From UBA7672 sp965229115 (GTDB lineage: Bacteria > Pseudomonadota > Alphaproteobacteria > Caulobacterales > Hyphomonadaceae), in the NCBI GenBank assembly GCA_965229115.1, contig CBDDIR010000001.1, positions 90,328 through 154,327 on the forward strand: a stretch of 64,000 nucleotides of DNA, read 5' to 3'. Numbering within the stretch: position 1 is the first letter of the stretch; the number at the start of each line of letters is the position of its first letter. Made by a program: the position numbers and the translations under genes. Positions 25,313-34,743 of this stretch are shown in pieces. The notes beneath the pieces are model-generated. The model saw nothing but the letters and a program-made list of their open reading frames with translations, ran no database searches and had not been told where the DNA came from.

Positions 25313-26056
25313 ATGGATGATCTCGTGCTTCGCGCTGACCGGGACGGCGTCTGCCAGCTGACGCTGAACCGGCCGGACAAGCTCAACGCGCTGAATGTCG
25401 ATCTTTTCAAGGCGCTCGAGGCCCACGTCGCCGACCTGGAGGCGGCGCCGGTTGGCGTCGTCGTGCTGCGCGGCGCCGGGCGGTGCTTCTCGGCGGGCCA
25501 CGATCTCGGCGACATCGCCGCGGGGGAAAAACTTCCCCGGCCCAACTATCAGTCGCATGTCATCCAACGCCTCGCCGACCTTCCCTCGCCGGTCGTCAGC
25601 GCTGTGCACGGCCATTGCTACACCGGCGCCCTGGAGCTTGCCCTGGCCGGCGACATCATTCTTGCGGCGGAATCCGCCAAATTCGGCGACACCCACGCCA
25701 AATGGGCCTTGACGCCGGTCTGGGGCCTCAGCCAGCGCCTGCCGCGCCGGGTGGGAACCTACAAGGCACGCGAGATGATGTTCACCTGCCGCACCTATTC
25801 AGGACGGCAGGCCGAGTTGATCGGACTTGCCAACGCCTGCGTCACTGATGCTGAGTTCGAAGCGGCCGTGGACAGCCTCACCGCTGAAATTCTCGCCAAT
25901 TCGTCGTTCAGCCATGCCGCGAACAAGCGGCTGCTGACCGAAACCGATGGCCTGTCACAGCCGGCCGGCTTGGCGCACGAGGTCTATCGAAGCCAGGGCG
26001 CAGGACCGGACATGGCCGATCGCATCAGGCAGTTCACAAGGCGCCCAATCGCCTAA
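25313..26056 (+). CDS. Enoyl-CoA hydratase/isomerase family protein
   Basis: A 247-residue crotonase-fold protein: LTLNRPDKLNALN, the oxyanion-hole segment RCFSAGHDLGDI and the second oxyanion segment VHGHCYTGALELALAGDI. The residue after the GALEL segment (Asp, in AGDI) and DTHAKWAL in place of the usual second catalytic Glu suggest an isomerase or specialised hydratase. It is the last gene of the plus-strand operon; the 176-bp repeat begins in its stop codon. A fragment of a close paralogue is at 42477. Confidence 0.88.
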   Translation: MDDLVLRADRDGVCQLTLNRPDKLNALNVDLFKALEAHVADLEAAPVGVVVLRGAGRCFSAGHDLGDIAAGEKLPRPNYQSHVIQRLADLPSPVVSAVHGHCYTGALELALAGDIILAAESAKFGDTHAKWALTPVWGLSQRLPRRVGTYKAREMMFTCRTYSGRQAELIGLANACVTDAEFEAAVDSLTAEILANSSFSHAANKRLLTETDGLSQPAGLAHEVYRSQGAGPDMADRIRQFTRRPIA

Positions 26057-26227
26057 TCTCCCGCTCGTCGGTTATGAACAGGCCAGAGCCCGGTCGCCGT
26101 TGCGACATCTGATCATGGTGTCAGCTTGCGCGGGTCTTCCCGGGAAGGCCGGGAAGACGTCAAGCGAGATGGGAAAGGGTAACTCCAGGGTTGAGGGGTC
26201 CGACGGTCCGACCCTCGCGTCTCATCA
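26052..26227 (+). repeat. 176-bp direct repeat, copy 1
   Basis: This stretch matches 48818-48993 with five mismatches by my count. It contains a strong hairpin, GTCTTCCCGG and CCGGGAAGAC separated by 4-5 bases, and a second dyad around GGGTCCGACGGTCCGACCC. It starts in the stop codon of the enoyl-CoA hydratase gene and is followed by a truncated serine recombinase at 26395. It could be a recombination site or the end of a transposon. 26228-26394 shows no gene. Confidence 0.85.
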
Positions 26228-26394
26228 CCAGGTTCAGGCCCGATGCGCGATGTTCCTGGTTTGTAGGGACCGATCGGCGATCCGACCCTGCTTGTGGACG
26301 AAGAGCGCTTGGGCTAGGGCATGGCGGGCCTCGCTCTTGTTAAGCCCGGCCTGGCAGCGCCAGGCGCCGCTTCGGACTCTCCAACCAGTCCAGC

Positions 26395-26661
26395 ATGAAC
26401 ACGCCGCACGGCCGGCTCATGCTGACGGTGTTGGGCGGACTCGCCGAATTCGAGCGCGACCTGACCCGCTCTCGCACGAGCGAAGGTCGAGCCCGCGCTC
26501 AAGCGCGTGGCGTCAAACTGGGGCGCCGGCCCAAGCTATCAACCGCCCAACAATCCTTCGTCGCCAAGGAGCGGGCTCAGGGTGAGAGCGTCCGTCACCT
26601 CGCCCGCGTTCTCGGCGTCAGCAAGGCCACGATCGGCCGGATCCCGCCGGCGGTCTCGTGA
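26395..26661 (+). pseudogene. Serine recombinase (resolvase), C-terminal fragment
   Basis: The frame reads TPHGRLMLTVLGGLAEFERD, SRTSEGRARAQARGVKLGR and a helix-turn-helix ending LARVLGVSKATIGRI, the second half of Tn3-type resolvases (E-helix plus DNA-binding domain). The catalytic N-terminus with the active Ser is absent and the upstream sequence is unrelated. It was probably truncated by rearrangement beside the 176-bp repeat. 26662-27093 shows no gene I can support. Confidence 0.85.
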
Positions 26662-27093
26662 GGCACAGTTCAGGTTCCGTTCGCCGTTAGCGTTGCTCAG
26701 CTAACAAATGTCGCGCCGTCCAGGGATGCCCTCGACGCCGATCGCGTGGGGGACGGCGGGCCAGCGTTCTTCATCTGTGCCAGTTTGCGTGGTTGAGCGA
26801 ACAAACCTTGAGGTGAGCCCACGTTCGGCCGGCCCCGTTGGGCGGCGACCGGCGACCGGCGGCCTGGTCGTATCGAGACTCAAGCCGACCTGATCCTAGG
26901 ATTGAGCGAGGGCAAGCGGACATCCACCAGGCCGTTTCCGACAGCGGCAACCGGCGTCAATCTCAGGAATCCCAAACGATTCAGTCAGGTCACAGAATGC
27001 TCAAGGCTCGGCTCGTGTGGCGGCAGTTTGGTTCGCACCAAGCGCCCCATGGGCGTTGGTTCCGCCCTGGCTGCATTGAATTTCATAGCCTGA

Positions 27094-28530
27094 TCAGGCC
27101 TCTTGCTTCGGCGCGTAGCCGAGGATCGCCTTGGTTTCCAGGAACTCGTGGAAGCCGAAATCGCCCCACTCGCGCCCGTTGCCGCTCATCTTGTAGCCGC
27201 CGAAGGGGGCCATCATGTCGCCGCCGCCGCCGTTGATCGACACCTGGCCGGCGCGCAGCTTCTTGGCCACGTCGCGGGCCTTGGAGAGGTCCTCGGCCTG
27301 CACATAGGCGGCCAGGCCGTACTCGGTGTCGTTGCCGACCTCGATGGCCTGTTCGAGGGTGTCATAGCCGAGGATCGACAGCACGGGGCCGAAGATCTCT
27401 TCCTTGGCGATGGTCATCTCGTTGGTGACGTTGGCGAAGACGGTGGGCTTCACATAGTAGCCCTTGTCCAGGCCGTCCGGACGGCCGACGCCGCCGGAGA
27501 CCAGGGTCGCGCCCTCGTCGATGCCGGCCTGGATCAGCTTCTGGATCTTGTTGAACTGGACTTCCGAGACCACGGGACCCAGCTGGCTGTTGCCGTTCGG
27601 GTCGCCGACGGTGACGGTGGAGACCGCCTCGCGGGCCACGGCGATGGCTTCGTCCATGCGGCCCTTGGGGACCAGCATGCGGGTGGGCGCGTTACAGGAC
27701 TGACCGGAATTGGTCATCATGGTGGCCACGCCACGGCCCACGCCCTTGGCGAAGGCGGCGTCGTCGAGGACGATGTTGGGGCTCTTGCCGCCCAGTTCCT
27801 GGGCCACGCGCTTGACGGTCGGGGCGGCGTTCTTGGCCACCTCGATGCCGGCGCGGGTGGAGCCGGTGAAGGAGACCATGTCCACTTCGGGGTGGCTGGA
27901 GAGCGGGACGCCGACGCCGAGGCCGTCGCCCTGGACCATGTTGAACACGCCGGCGGGAACGCCCGCGGCATGCATGATCTCAGCGAAGATGTGGCCCGAG
28001 AACGGGGCGACTTCCGAAGGCTTCAGCACCATGGTGCAGCCCGTCGCGATGGCCGGGGCCACCTTGCAGACGATCTGGTTCAGGGGCCAGTTCCAGGGGG
28101 TGATGAACCCACAGACGCCGATCGGCTCCTTGACGATCATCGTCGGGCCGCGGTCTTCCTCGAACTTGAAGGTCTTCAGCACTTCCACGGCGGTGGCCAG
28201 GTGGCCCATGCCGATCGGAACCTGGGCGCGCTGGGCGAGGTTGGCGGGGGCGCCCATTTCCTCGGTCACGGCGGTGGCCAGGTCGCCGAAGCGCTTCTGA
28301 TATTCGGCCAGGATGCGGCCCAGGACTTCCAGGCGCTCCTCGCGGGTGGTCTGGCTCCAGGCCGGGAAGGCGGCGCGGGCGGCCTTGACGGCCTTGTCCA
28401 CGTCGGTGGCGTTGCCCAGCGAGATCTTGCCGCAGACTTCTTCGTTGGCCGGGTTGATGACGTCGAGGGTCTTCTTCTCGACCGGATCGACCCACTCGCC
28501 GTTGATATAGAACTTCAGGTACTCGCGCAT
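27094..28530 (-). CDS. NAD(P)-dependent aldehyde dehydrogenase
   Basis: A 478-residue aldehyde dehydrogenase. Asn in GFITPWNWPL, the general base Glu in QELGGKSPN (near 250), the nucleophilic Cys in NSGQSCNAPTR (near 285) and the C-terminal EEIFGPVLS are all intact. It would convert the aldehyde made by the adjacent alcohol dehydrogenase to a carboxylic acid ready for CoA activation. It follows the alcohol dehydrogenase by 17 bp. The very high GC3 and repeated codon choice are typical of a well-expressed host gene. Confidence 0.93.
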   Translation of the reverse strand: MREYLKFYINGEWVDPVEKKTLDVINPANEEVCGKISLGNATDVDKAVKAARAAFPAWSQTTREERLEVLGRILAEYQKRFGDLATAVTEEMGAPANLAQRAQVPIGMGHLATAVEVLKTFKFEEDRGPTMIVKEPIGVCGFITPWNWPLNQIVCKVAPAIATGCTMVLKPSEVAPFSGHIFAEIMHAAGVPAGVFNMVQGDGLGVGVPLSSHPEVDMVSFTGSTRAGIEVAKNAAPTVKRVAQELGGKSPNIVLDDAAFAKGVGRGVATMMTNSGQSCNAPTRMLVPKGRMDEAIAVAREAVSTVTVGDPNGNSQLGPVVSEVQFNKIQKLIQAGIDEGATLVSGGVGRPDGLDKGYYVKPTVFANVTNEMTIAKEEIFGPVLSILGYDTLEQAIEVGNDTEYGLAAYVQAEDLSKARDVAKKLRAGQVSINGGGGDMMAPFGGYKMSGNGREWGDFGFHEFLETKAILGYAPKQEA

Positions 28531-28547
28531 GGGCTCTCGCTAACTCG

Positions 28548-29633
28548 TTAGATGTTGAACATGATGACCGAACGGGCCAGTTCGCCGCGCTTCATGTCGG
28601 CGAAGCCCTCGTTGACCTGCTCCAGCTTGATGCGCTGGGAGATCATCTGGTCGAGCTTCAGCTTGCCGTTCATGTAGAAGTCCACCAGGCGGGGCATGTC
28701 GACCGGGAATCGGTTGGAGCCCATCATGGAGCCCTGCAGCTTCTTCTCGCCCAGGAAGGCGGCGCCCATCAGGGTGATGCTCTGGCCGACCGGGATCATG
28801 CCAATGATGTTGGCCGTGCCGCCGCGGCGCAGCATGTTGAAGGCCTGCTCGGCGGTCTTGGACAGGCCGATGGCCTCGAAGGAGTGGTGCACCCCGCCCT
28901 TGGTCATTTCGAGCACTTCCTTGACCGCGTCGGTCTGGGAGGCGTCGATGAAGTCAGTGGCGCCGAACTCCATGGCCAGGTTGCCCTTGGAGGCGACCAT
29001 GTCGATGGCGATGATGCGGCCGGCGCCGGCGATGGCCGCGCCGTTGATCGCCGACAGGCCCACGCCGCCGCAGCCGATGACGGCCACGGTCTCGCCCGGG
29101 CGGACGCCGGAGGTGTGGATCGCCGCGCCGACCCCCGTCATCACCGAGCAGCCGATCAGGGCGGCGCGATCGAGCGGCATGTCCTTGCGGATCGCGACGC
29201 AGGCATGCTCGTGGATCAGCATGTGTTCGGCGAAGGACGACAGGTTCAGGAACTGGATCATCGGTCCGGCGGCGGTGGTCAGCCGGGGCTCTTCATCGGC
29301 GCCGCGCTTGGTCTCGGGCGAGACGCAGAGCGAGAGGTGGCCCGTCAGGCAGGACTCGCAGTGACCGCAATAGGCCGAAAGGCAGGTGATGACATGGTCG
29401 CCCACCTTCACGGTGCGGACTTCCGAGCCCACCTGCTCGACGATCCCGGCGCTCTCATGGCCCAGCACCGCTGGCAGCGGGTGCGGGTAGGAGCCTTCCA
29501 TGAAGTGCAGATCGGAGTGGCACAGGCCCGCGGCCACGGTGCGGATCAGGACCTCGTGGCGCCCCGGCTTGTTGATCTGGACGTCTTCGATCTGAAGCGG
29601 CTTGCCCACTTCGCGCAGCACGGCGGCTTTCAT
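28548..29633 (-). CDS. Zinc-dependent alcohol dehydrogenase
   Basis: A 361-residue medium-chain dehydrogenase. The catalytic zinc ligands Cys38 and His59-Glu60 (GLCHSDLH, LGHESAG), the structural-zinc loop CGHCESC...LC, and the NAD motif GCGGVGLS near 188 are all present. It probably oxidises the primary alcohol produced by CYP153-type hydroxylation, feeding the downstream aldehyde dehydrogenase. Its promoter lies in 29634-29760, where I see no other gene. Confidence 0.93.
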   Translation of the reverse strand: MKAAVLREVGKPLQIEDVQINKPGRHEVLIRTVAAGLCHSDLHFMEGSYPHPLPAVLGHESAGIVEQVGSEVRTVKVGDHVITCLSAYCGHCESCLTGHLSLCVSPETKRGADEEPRLTTAAGPMIQFLNLSSFAEHMLIHEHACVAIRKDMPLDRAALIGCSVMTGVGAAIHTSGVRPGETVAVIGCGGVGLSAINGAAIAGAGRIIAIDMVASKGNLAMEFGATDFIDASQTDAVKEVLEMTKGGVHHSFEAIGLSKTAEQAFNMLRRGGTANIIGMIPVGQSITLMGAAFLGEKKLQGSMMGSNRFPVDMPRLVDFYMNGKLKLDQMISQRIKLEQVNEGFADMKRGELARSVIMFNI

Positions 29634-29762
29634 CCTGGCGTTCCCCGAACAGCGCCCGTCTTAGCGGGCGGATTATCGAAGTCCGGGTATGCCCGAGACT
29701 TCCGAGAGGCCAACCTTATCGCCGTTCAGATGGCGCGCGCCAAGGGAAATTGGCGGCTCTCC

Positions 29763-30239
29763 TCAAGCACCCGCGGGCGCCGCGGGTTTGAGCCGCGATA
29801 GGATCAATCGTTTGGGCCAGGCCGCCGGCCACTGCGGCCAGCGCAGGCGAAACTCACGCCTCGGCGGGATGCAGCCCTCCAGGGTGGCCAACAGGTCCTC
29901 GGCGGGTCCGTCGTTGAGGAAGTGGTTGGCGCCCGTCACCCGCTCGAACCGCATCGGCCGCCGCGTGCGGGTCTCGGCCACCAGCTTCTCGGCCAGCTCG
30001 ATGGGGGCGAAATCGTCCTGGTCGCCGTGCACGACGTGGACCGGGACCTTGAGGTTGCGCAGGGCCGTATGCATGCCGTGCAGCTGGTCGGGCTGGTTGG
30101 TCATCTCCAGGACGGCGTGGCGCACGTCGCGGGGAATGATCTTCAGCATCCGGGCCCCGACCTTCAGCAGCCACGCGGCCGTCGGTCCGGGCTGGCCGTA
30201 ATAGCCCGACAGCAGCACCAGGCCGGCCACCTTGCCGGG
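29763..30239 (-). pseudogene. Alpha/beta hydrolase, C-terminal part only
   Basis: The remaining sequence begins KVAGLVLLSGYYGQP, followed by VPVHVVHGDQDDFAPIELAE and GANHFLNDG, i.e. the acid (Asp in GDQDD) and His (NHFL) of the catalytic triad of alpha/beta hydrolases. The nucleophile elbow and N-terminal half are missing. The break coincides with a relic IS end at 30240-30275, and the few residues encoded there are not hydrolase sequence. Confidence 0.8.
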
Positions 30240-30275
30240 ATTCGGGGGACGGTCAGAGTGACCCGACAGGTTGCT
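30240..30275. repeat. Relic IS-end sequence, copy B
   Basis: It matches 17334-17370 over about 36 bp (ATTCGGGGG, GTCAGAGTGACCCGACAGG, TTGCTC). It forms the breakpoint of the hydrolase gene. The following 70 bp to 30345 show no gene. Confidence 0.5.
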
Positions 30276-30345
30276 CAACCTGCATTCTTAGGTGACCCAC
30301 CCTGTTCCTTAACGGGCGATCCCCATGCGTTGACGTTAGCCCAAC

Positions 30346-30558
30346 GTGACTGGTTGCGACGACGCGATGCCTGCAAAGCAGCTTTGTGCATTAAGGAGCT
30401 TTATCGCCGAATATCCCGGCGGCGGCGCCTTCCTGGCGATGGTGACGGACCCCGAGTACCGCGAACTGGTCAAGCACCGGCAGGCGGCGGTGGAGGATCC
30501 GCGCCTGATCGCATGGCCCCGGTGGCGGACCCTGGGGTGGGGTTCGGGGAGTAGCTGA
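30346..30558 (+). pseudogene. Possible fragment of a DUF1330-like protein
   Basis: The frame ends with AEYPGGGAFLAMVTDPEYRE and VKHRQAAVEDPRLIAW, reminiscent of the C-terminal half of DUF1330/NIPSNAP-like ferredoxin-fold proteins (edge of beta sheet plus EYxxxxxHRxAAxxDSRLI). The N-terminal half has no counterpart, so it appears to be a broken remnant abutting the neighbouring IS-end relic. Identification rests on a short motif. Confidence 0.4.
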
Positions 30559-30562
30559 GCCG

Positions 30563-31591
30563 CTACTCCGCCGCGTCCAGCCGGCTGATCACCCGCTTGT
30601 CGTTCCAGTGGGTGTCGATGTTGCGCCGGAAGTAGGGCGGCCGATCGGACAGCACCTCGGTCTCCAGCCACAGCCGCTTCAGATGGCGGATCTTTCCCGC
30701 CGCGCGGTCGTCCTGGTATTCGGTGCGGCCGTGCAGGACGTGGAAGTTGTTGACGAACTGCATGTCGCCGGGCTCGAAGCCCATGATCACCGAATAGCGG
30801 CCGCTCTCGGCCGCGTCCTCGATCCAGGTCAGGGCTTCCCGGGCTTTGTCGGTCAGCCGGGGAGCGTCGGGGATGCGCTGGGAGGCGCGGATGTATTGCG
30901 GGATCGCCCGTACGAACAGGCGGTCGTTCCATTCGGTGAACACCGGCACCGTGTACCAGCCCTTGGTCCCCGGCTTCTGCTCGCCGCGGAAATCGTAGGG
31001 CTGGGGCAGATACATTTCTGCCGCCAGGTCCGGCCGCTCCCGCACCAAGTCGTTGTGCAGGGCGACCGAGTTGGCCACGCCCGAGAGGCCGCCGGAGACG
31101 CCATTGGCCAAGCACATCAGACCCACGAGGTCCGCGCCGTCGCAGTGGTAGCCGAGCTTGATGCCGCCCAGCTCGTTGCCGCGGGCGGTGGGGTCGTCCA
31201 GGGCCTTGCCCTGGTCGGTGACGTCGCCCAACAGGTGGCCGTACTTGTTCTGCGCCCAGGGTTTGCCCAGGTGCATGCCGATGCCCCAGTAGATCAGGCA
31301 CATCTCGTCGTTGGAGTAGTGGTCGCGTTTAACGCCGCGGATGCGCACGAAGCCGCGGCCGTTGATCAGCTCGTTCTCGATCCGCTTCAGCCGCGCCGCC
31401 AGGGTCGGCAGGGGAAAGTCCGCCGCGCCGATATCCAGCAGATCGCTGGACTTGGCGCCCGCATGCTCCACAGCCGCGGCGATCTCGTCGCACTCGGCCT
31501 GGGTCAGCATCTCCGTCCACGCGGTCGGATCGGCGACATCCTCGGCGCGCCATTCGCAATGGGTTTCCAGAAGCCTGGGGGTCATGGTCAT
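30563..31591 (-). CDS. TauD/TfdA-family Fe(II)/2-oxoglutarate dioxygenase
   Basis: A 342-residue protein with the iron ligands His149-Cys-Asp151 (GYHCDGAD) and the distal His in FHVLHGRTEY (about 284-287), whose Arg binds 2-oxoglutarate. This branch hydroxylates or cleaves small organic substrates; the substrate is unknown. Start ATG 31591 is preceded by AGGGGAGGG. It lies 7 bp downstream of the amidohydrolase gene, so the two form an operon. Confidence 0.87.
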   Translation of the reverse strand: MTMTPRLLETHCEWRAEDVADPTAWTEMLTQAECDEIAAAVEHAGAKSSDLLDIGAADFPLPTLAARLKRIENELINGRGFVRIRGVKRDHYSNDEMCLIYWGIGMHLGKPWAQNKYGHLLGDVTDQGKALDDPTARGNELGGIKLGYHCDGADLVGLMCLANGVSGGLSGVANSVALHNDLVRERPDLAAEMYLPQPYDFRGEQKPGTKGWYTVPVFTEWNDRLFVRAIPQYIRASQRIPDAPRLTDKAREALTWIEDAAESGRYSVIMGFEPGDMQFVNNFHVLHGRTEYQDDRAAGKIRHLKRLWLETEVLSDRPPYFRRNIDTHWNDKRVISRLDAAE

Positions 31592-31598
31592 CCCTCCC

Positions 31599-33329
31599 CT
31601 ATTCCGCCGCCATCGCCGACGGCGCAGCCTGGGCGCCGCGTAGCAGCCGGCCCGGTAGCGCGCCGGTGGGCTCGCCGTCGCGATAGGTGACGTCGCCGGC
31701 GACGATGGTCGCCACATAGCCGTCGGCCCGCTGGATCAGCCGCCGCCCACCCGCCGGCAGATCGTAGGCGACCTCCGGCGCGCGAAGGCGCAGATGGTCG
31801 TAATCGATGACGTTGAGGTCGGCGCGCAGCCCGACCGCGATCCGGCCGCGGTCGAACAGCCCCACCGATTCGGCGGTGTCACGGCACTGCATGCGGATCA
31901 CCGCCTCCAGGGGCAGCTTGGGGCCCCGGGTGCGGTCGCGGGTCCAGTGGGTGAGCAGGCTGGTTGGGAAGCTGCCGTCGCAGATCATGCCCACATGGGC
32001 GCCGCCGTCGCTGAGGCCGGGCACCGTGTTGGGATCGGTCAGCATCTCATAGGCCGCGTCGAGGGAGCCGTCGGCGTAGTTGAGGAAGGGCACATAGAGC
32101 GTACCCTTGCCGTCCTGCGACAGCATGTGGTCGAGGGCGACCGCCTCGTTACTGAGGCCGCGCGCGCGGGCCTGGAAGGCCACCGTGGATTCCTCGGTCG
32201 GCTCGTAATCGGGCTCGGCGGCCATCAGATGCATCTGGTCCCAGGCCTGGACCATGCCGCGGGCGCCGTCCTTGGGATCTTCCGACAACAGCTGCGCGCG
32301 CACCGCCGGATCGCGCAGGCGAGCCAGCTTTTCGGCGAGGGGCAGCTTGGCCATCTCGCGATAGGTGGGATGGAAGCTGAATGGGGTCATAGTCAGCTCC
32401 AGGCCGAACAGCACCCCGACGGGCCGCGCGGCCACCTGAGCCTTCATCGGCAGGCCGGCGGCCACCGCGTCGGCGAGGGCGGCCAGCAGCACCTTGTAGG
32501 CCCGGGGCCCGCGCGGGCTCTGCACCAGGGTGAAGGCCAACGGTCGGCCGGAGGCCTCCACCAGCCGGCGCATCATGGCGAACTCGGCCTCGGGATCGTT
32601 GAAGTCGGACACGAACTGCAGCGTGCCGCGGCCGGCGGCCTTCAGCCCCATCGCGATGCCCATCAGTTCGTCTTCGCCCGCGGTGAGCGTCGGAGTCGGC
32701 TGACCGTCGCTGGTGCGGTGGTTGAGTGTGCGGGAGGTGGAAAAGCCCATGGCCCCGACCTCGGCCGCGCGGCGGGCGATGGCGGCCATGGCGGCGATGT
32801 CGGCTGGGGTTGCGGCCTCGCGATTGGCGCCGCGCTCGCCCATCACATTCACCCGCACCGCGGCGTGGGGCAACTGGGCGCCGATATCGATGTCGAAGCG
32901 CCGCCGGCTGAGCGCGTCCAGGTAGTCGGGGAAACTCTCCCAGTTCCAGGGCAGGCCCTGGCTGAGCACCGGGAAGGGGATGTCCTCCACCCCCTCCATC
33001 AAGCGCACCAGCCGGTCGTGGTCCTCGGGTTTGCAGGGGGCGAAGCCAACCCCGCAATTGCCTATGATCACGCTGGTCACCCCGTGCCAGGACGAGGGCT
33101 GCATGCGCTCGTCCCAGGTGGCCTGGCCGTCATAGTGGGTATGGACGTCGACGAAGCCGGGGCTGACCAGCTTGCCGCGGGCCTCGATCTCCTCGCGGCC
33201 CCGGCCGTTCACCTGGCCGACAGCGACGATGCGGCCGTCCTTGATCCCGACATCGGCCTCACGGCCCGTCGCGCCCGTGCCGTCCACCAGATGGCCACCG
33301 CGCACGACCAGATCGTAAGCGTGTTCCAT
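31599..33329 (-). CDS. N-acyl-D-amino-acid deacylase-like amidohydrolase
   Basis: A 576-residue amidohydrolase of the D-aminoacylase/dihydroorotase superfamily: metal motif VDVHTHYDGQ (His63, His65), IGNCGVGFAPCKPEDHDRLV, and LSDGGAHVGMICDGS carrying the conserved Asp. It should hydrolyse an amide or related cyclic bond. I chose ATG 33329 (MEHAYDLVVRGG) with AAGGA about 12 bp upstream. It is cotranscribed with the TauD dioxygenase, suggesting a two-step breakdown of an amide-type compound. Confidence 0.85.
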   Translation of the reverse strand: MEHAYDLVVRGGHLVDGTGATGREADVGIKDGRIVAVGQVNGRGREEIEARGKLVSPGFVDVHTHYDGQATWDERMQPSSWHGVTSVIIGNCGVGFAPCKPEDHDRLVRLMEGVEDIPFPVLSQGLPWNWESFPDYLDALSRRRFDIDIGAQLPHAAVRVNVMGERGANREAATPADIAAMAAIARRAAEVGAMGFSTSRTLNHRTSDGQPTPTLTAGEDELMGIAMGLKAAGRGTLQFVSDFNDPEAEFAMMRRLVEASGRPLAFTLVQSPRGPRAYKVLLAALADAVAAGLPMKAQVAARPVGVLFGLELTMTPFSFHPTYREMAKLPLAEKLARLRDPAVRAQLLSEDPKDGARGMVQAWDQMHLMAAEPDYEPTEESTVAFQARARGLSNEAVALDHMLSQDGKGTLYVPFLNYADGSLDAAYEMLTDPNTVPGLSDGGAHVGMICDGSFPTSLLTHWTRDRTRGPKLPLEAVIRMQCRDTAESVGLFDRGRIAVGLRADLNVIDYDHLRLRAPEVAYDLPAGGRRLIQRADGYVATIVAGDVTYRDGEPTGALPGRLLRGAQAAPSAMAAE

Positions 33330-33570
33330 GACCCGCGTTTCCTTATCGTTGTTTAGTCGATATTTCCCATATGGTCGGCGCATCCTGACATCTTGGTGGA
33401 CGATAACCCCGGCCCGCGGCGGAGATCAATACCGGCGATCCCGTGATCGCGCTGTTCGCCGCCTGATCGGCGATGTGTTCGCCATTTCGATGCGAATTCC
33501 CTGCTCTTGGCCGACGTCTGGACGCACGTCTCCTGTCGATGGTCCACCAGGCCGGTAAGGGTATCCCCCC

Positions 33571-34743
33571 TCAACATCGTGGCAGCGGCGACGGACGCAA
33601 CGCCGCGATGGCGTCGAGGATCTGCTGGAACAAGTCGTGCGAGACCATGACCTCGGCCATTTGGAACGTGATCGACCGCCCGTGCCGGACGACCTTCGCG
33701 CCGATCTTCACCAGCCGGTCGCGTAATGTGGTCATCGACCAATGGCTGACCTCATTGGGCAACGTCAGTGTGCGGAGGAAGTTGGCGAGGTTGTAGGCCA
33801 GGGCATGCAGTTGCAGCCGCACGGCATTGGCGGCGAAGCGGCGGCAGGACAGGCGGGTCCAGACGATCGCGTTCTTTCCCTCCTTGATGTGCTGCTCCGC
33901 CGCACCCCGCTGATTGTAGAACAGCGTCACCCGTTCCGGCGGCCGGCTTATGTTGGTCACAATGAACCCGACGCGCGGATACAACTCGCCGGGGCGCCAC
34001 TCGACCTTCGCTACCACGCGGCGGGCCTTGTTCCACGAGGCCGCCTGATAGCTGAAGCTGGCGTAATAACGGCGGACATCACGCGGTGGCCGTCCCACCG
34101 GCCGCTTCAGCAGCCAGCCGATCCGTTCCTGAAGGACCGCATTGGCGGGCAGCCGCACCGTATATTTGTAGCCCTCGGCTTCGAGAAACTCATAGATACC
34201 TGGATTGGCGTAGGCGGCGTCACCCCGAAAGTACCGACGCTTCATTCCGCTTCGGTAACGCGCCACCACGGGTTCCAGCACGTCGCGCCAGTCGGCAGCG
34301 CTGTCCATGTCCAGCACGATGGTCGTCTGCGGCCGCCGTGCATGTACCCGGTCAATCCAGGCCCCCGACAGATCGGCCAGTGCCGCGAGGTTGGCCTTGA
34401 TGGTCAGCCAACCGGTCTCGAACCGGCCCATCTGGCTGGTCGAGGCAGCCTGACGATCCAGGCCGGTGCGATCCACCACGGCGCGCATCGCGGGATCATG
34501 GGCGAGACGTTCGGCGTCGTTCACGTCTTCATACCCGGCGAGGCGACCGAATACGGATTGGCGAAACAGGCCGGTCAACAGGTGCCGGGTGTTCCAGCCT
34601 CGGCGACATTCGGACAGCGCCGCACCCGCCAGATCGGTAAGCCCGAGCGCGCCGTCCAACTCACGATATGCGAGTAACCCCGCGTCGGAGGTGATACGAG
34701 TGCCGTGGAATTCCAGTCTCAGGCGACGGTCAAAATCGACCGA
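33571..34743 (-). pseudogene. IS1380-family transposase lacking its start
   Basis: The frame contains FDRRLRLEFHGTRITSDAGL, then LDMDSAADWRDV, RGDAAYANPGIYEFLEAEGY and a final Glu in GAAEQHIKEGKNAI, the IS1380 DDE transposase pattern. The C-terminus (stop at 33571) is complete, but no start codon precedes the conserved N-terminal segment: it runs directly into the terminal repeat of the IS1182 copy at 34744. Downstream, 33330-33570 shows no gene. Confidence 0.8.

Noticed and set aside
26662..27093. Short frames downstream of the resolvase fragment
   Set aside because: No motif, no ribosome-binding sequence and composition of random GC-rich frames.
27103..28551. Long plus-strand open frame (482 codons) opposite the aldehyde dehydrogenase
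   Set aside because: It mirrors the real gene at high GC, has no domain motifs, and its composition (His/Gly/Asp-rich) is typical of antisense shadows.
31794..33356. 520-codon plus-strand frame opposite the amidohydrolase
   Set aside because: Antisense shadow; the minus strand carries the conserved metal-binding motifs.
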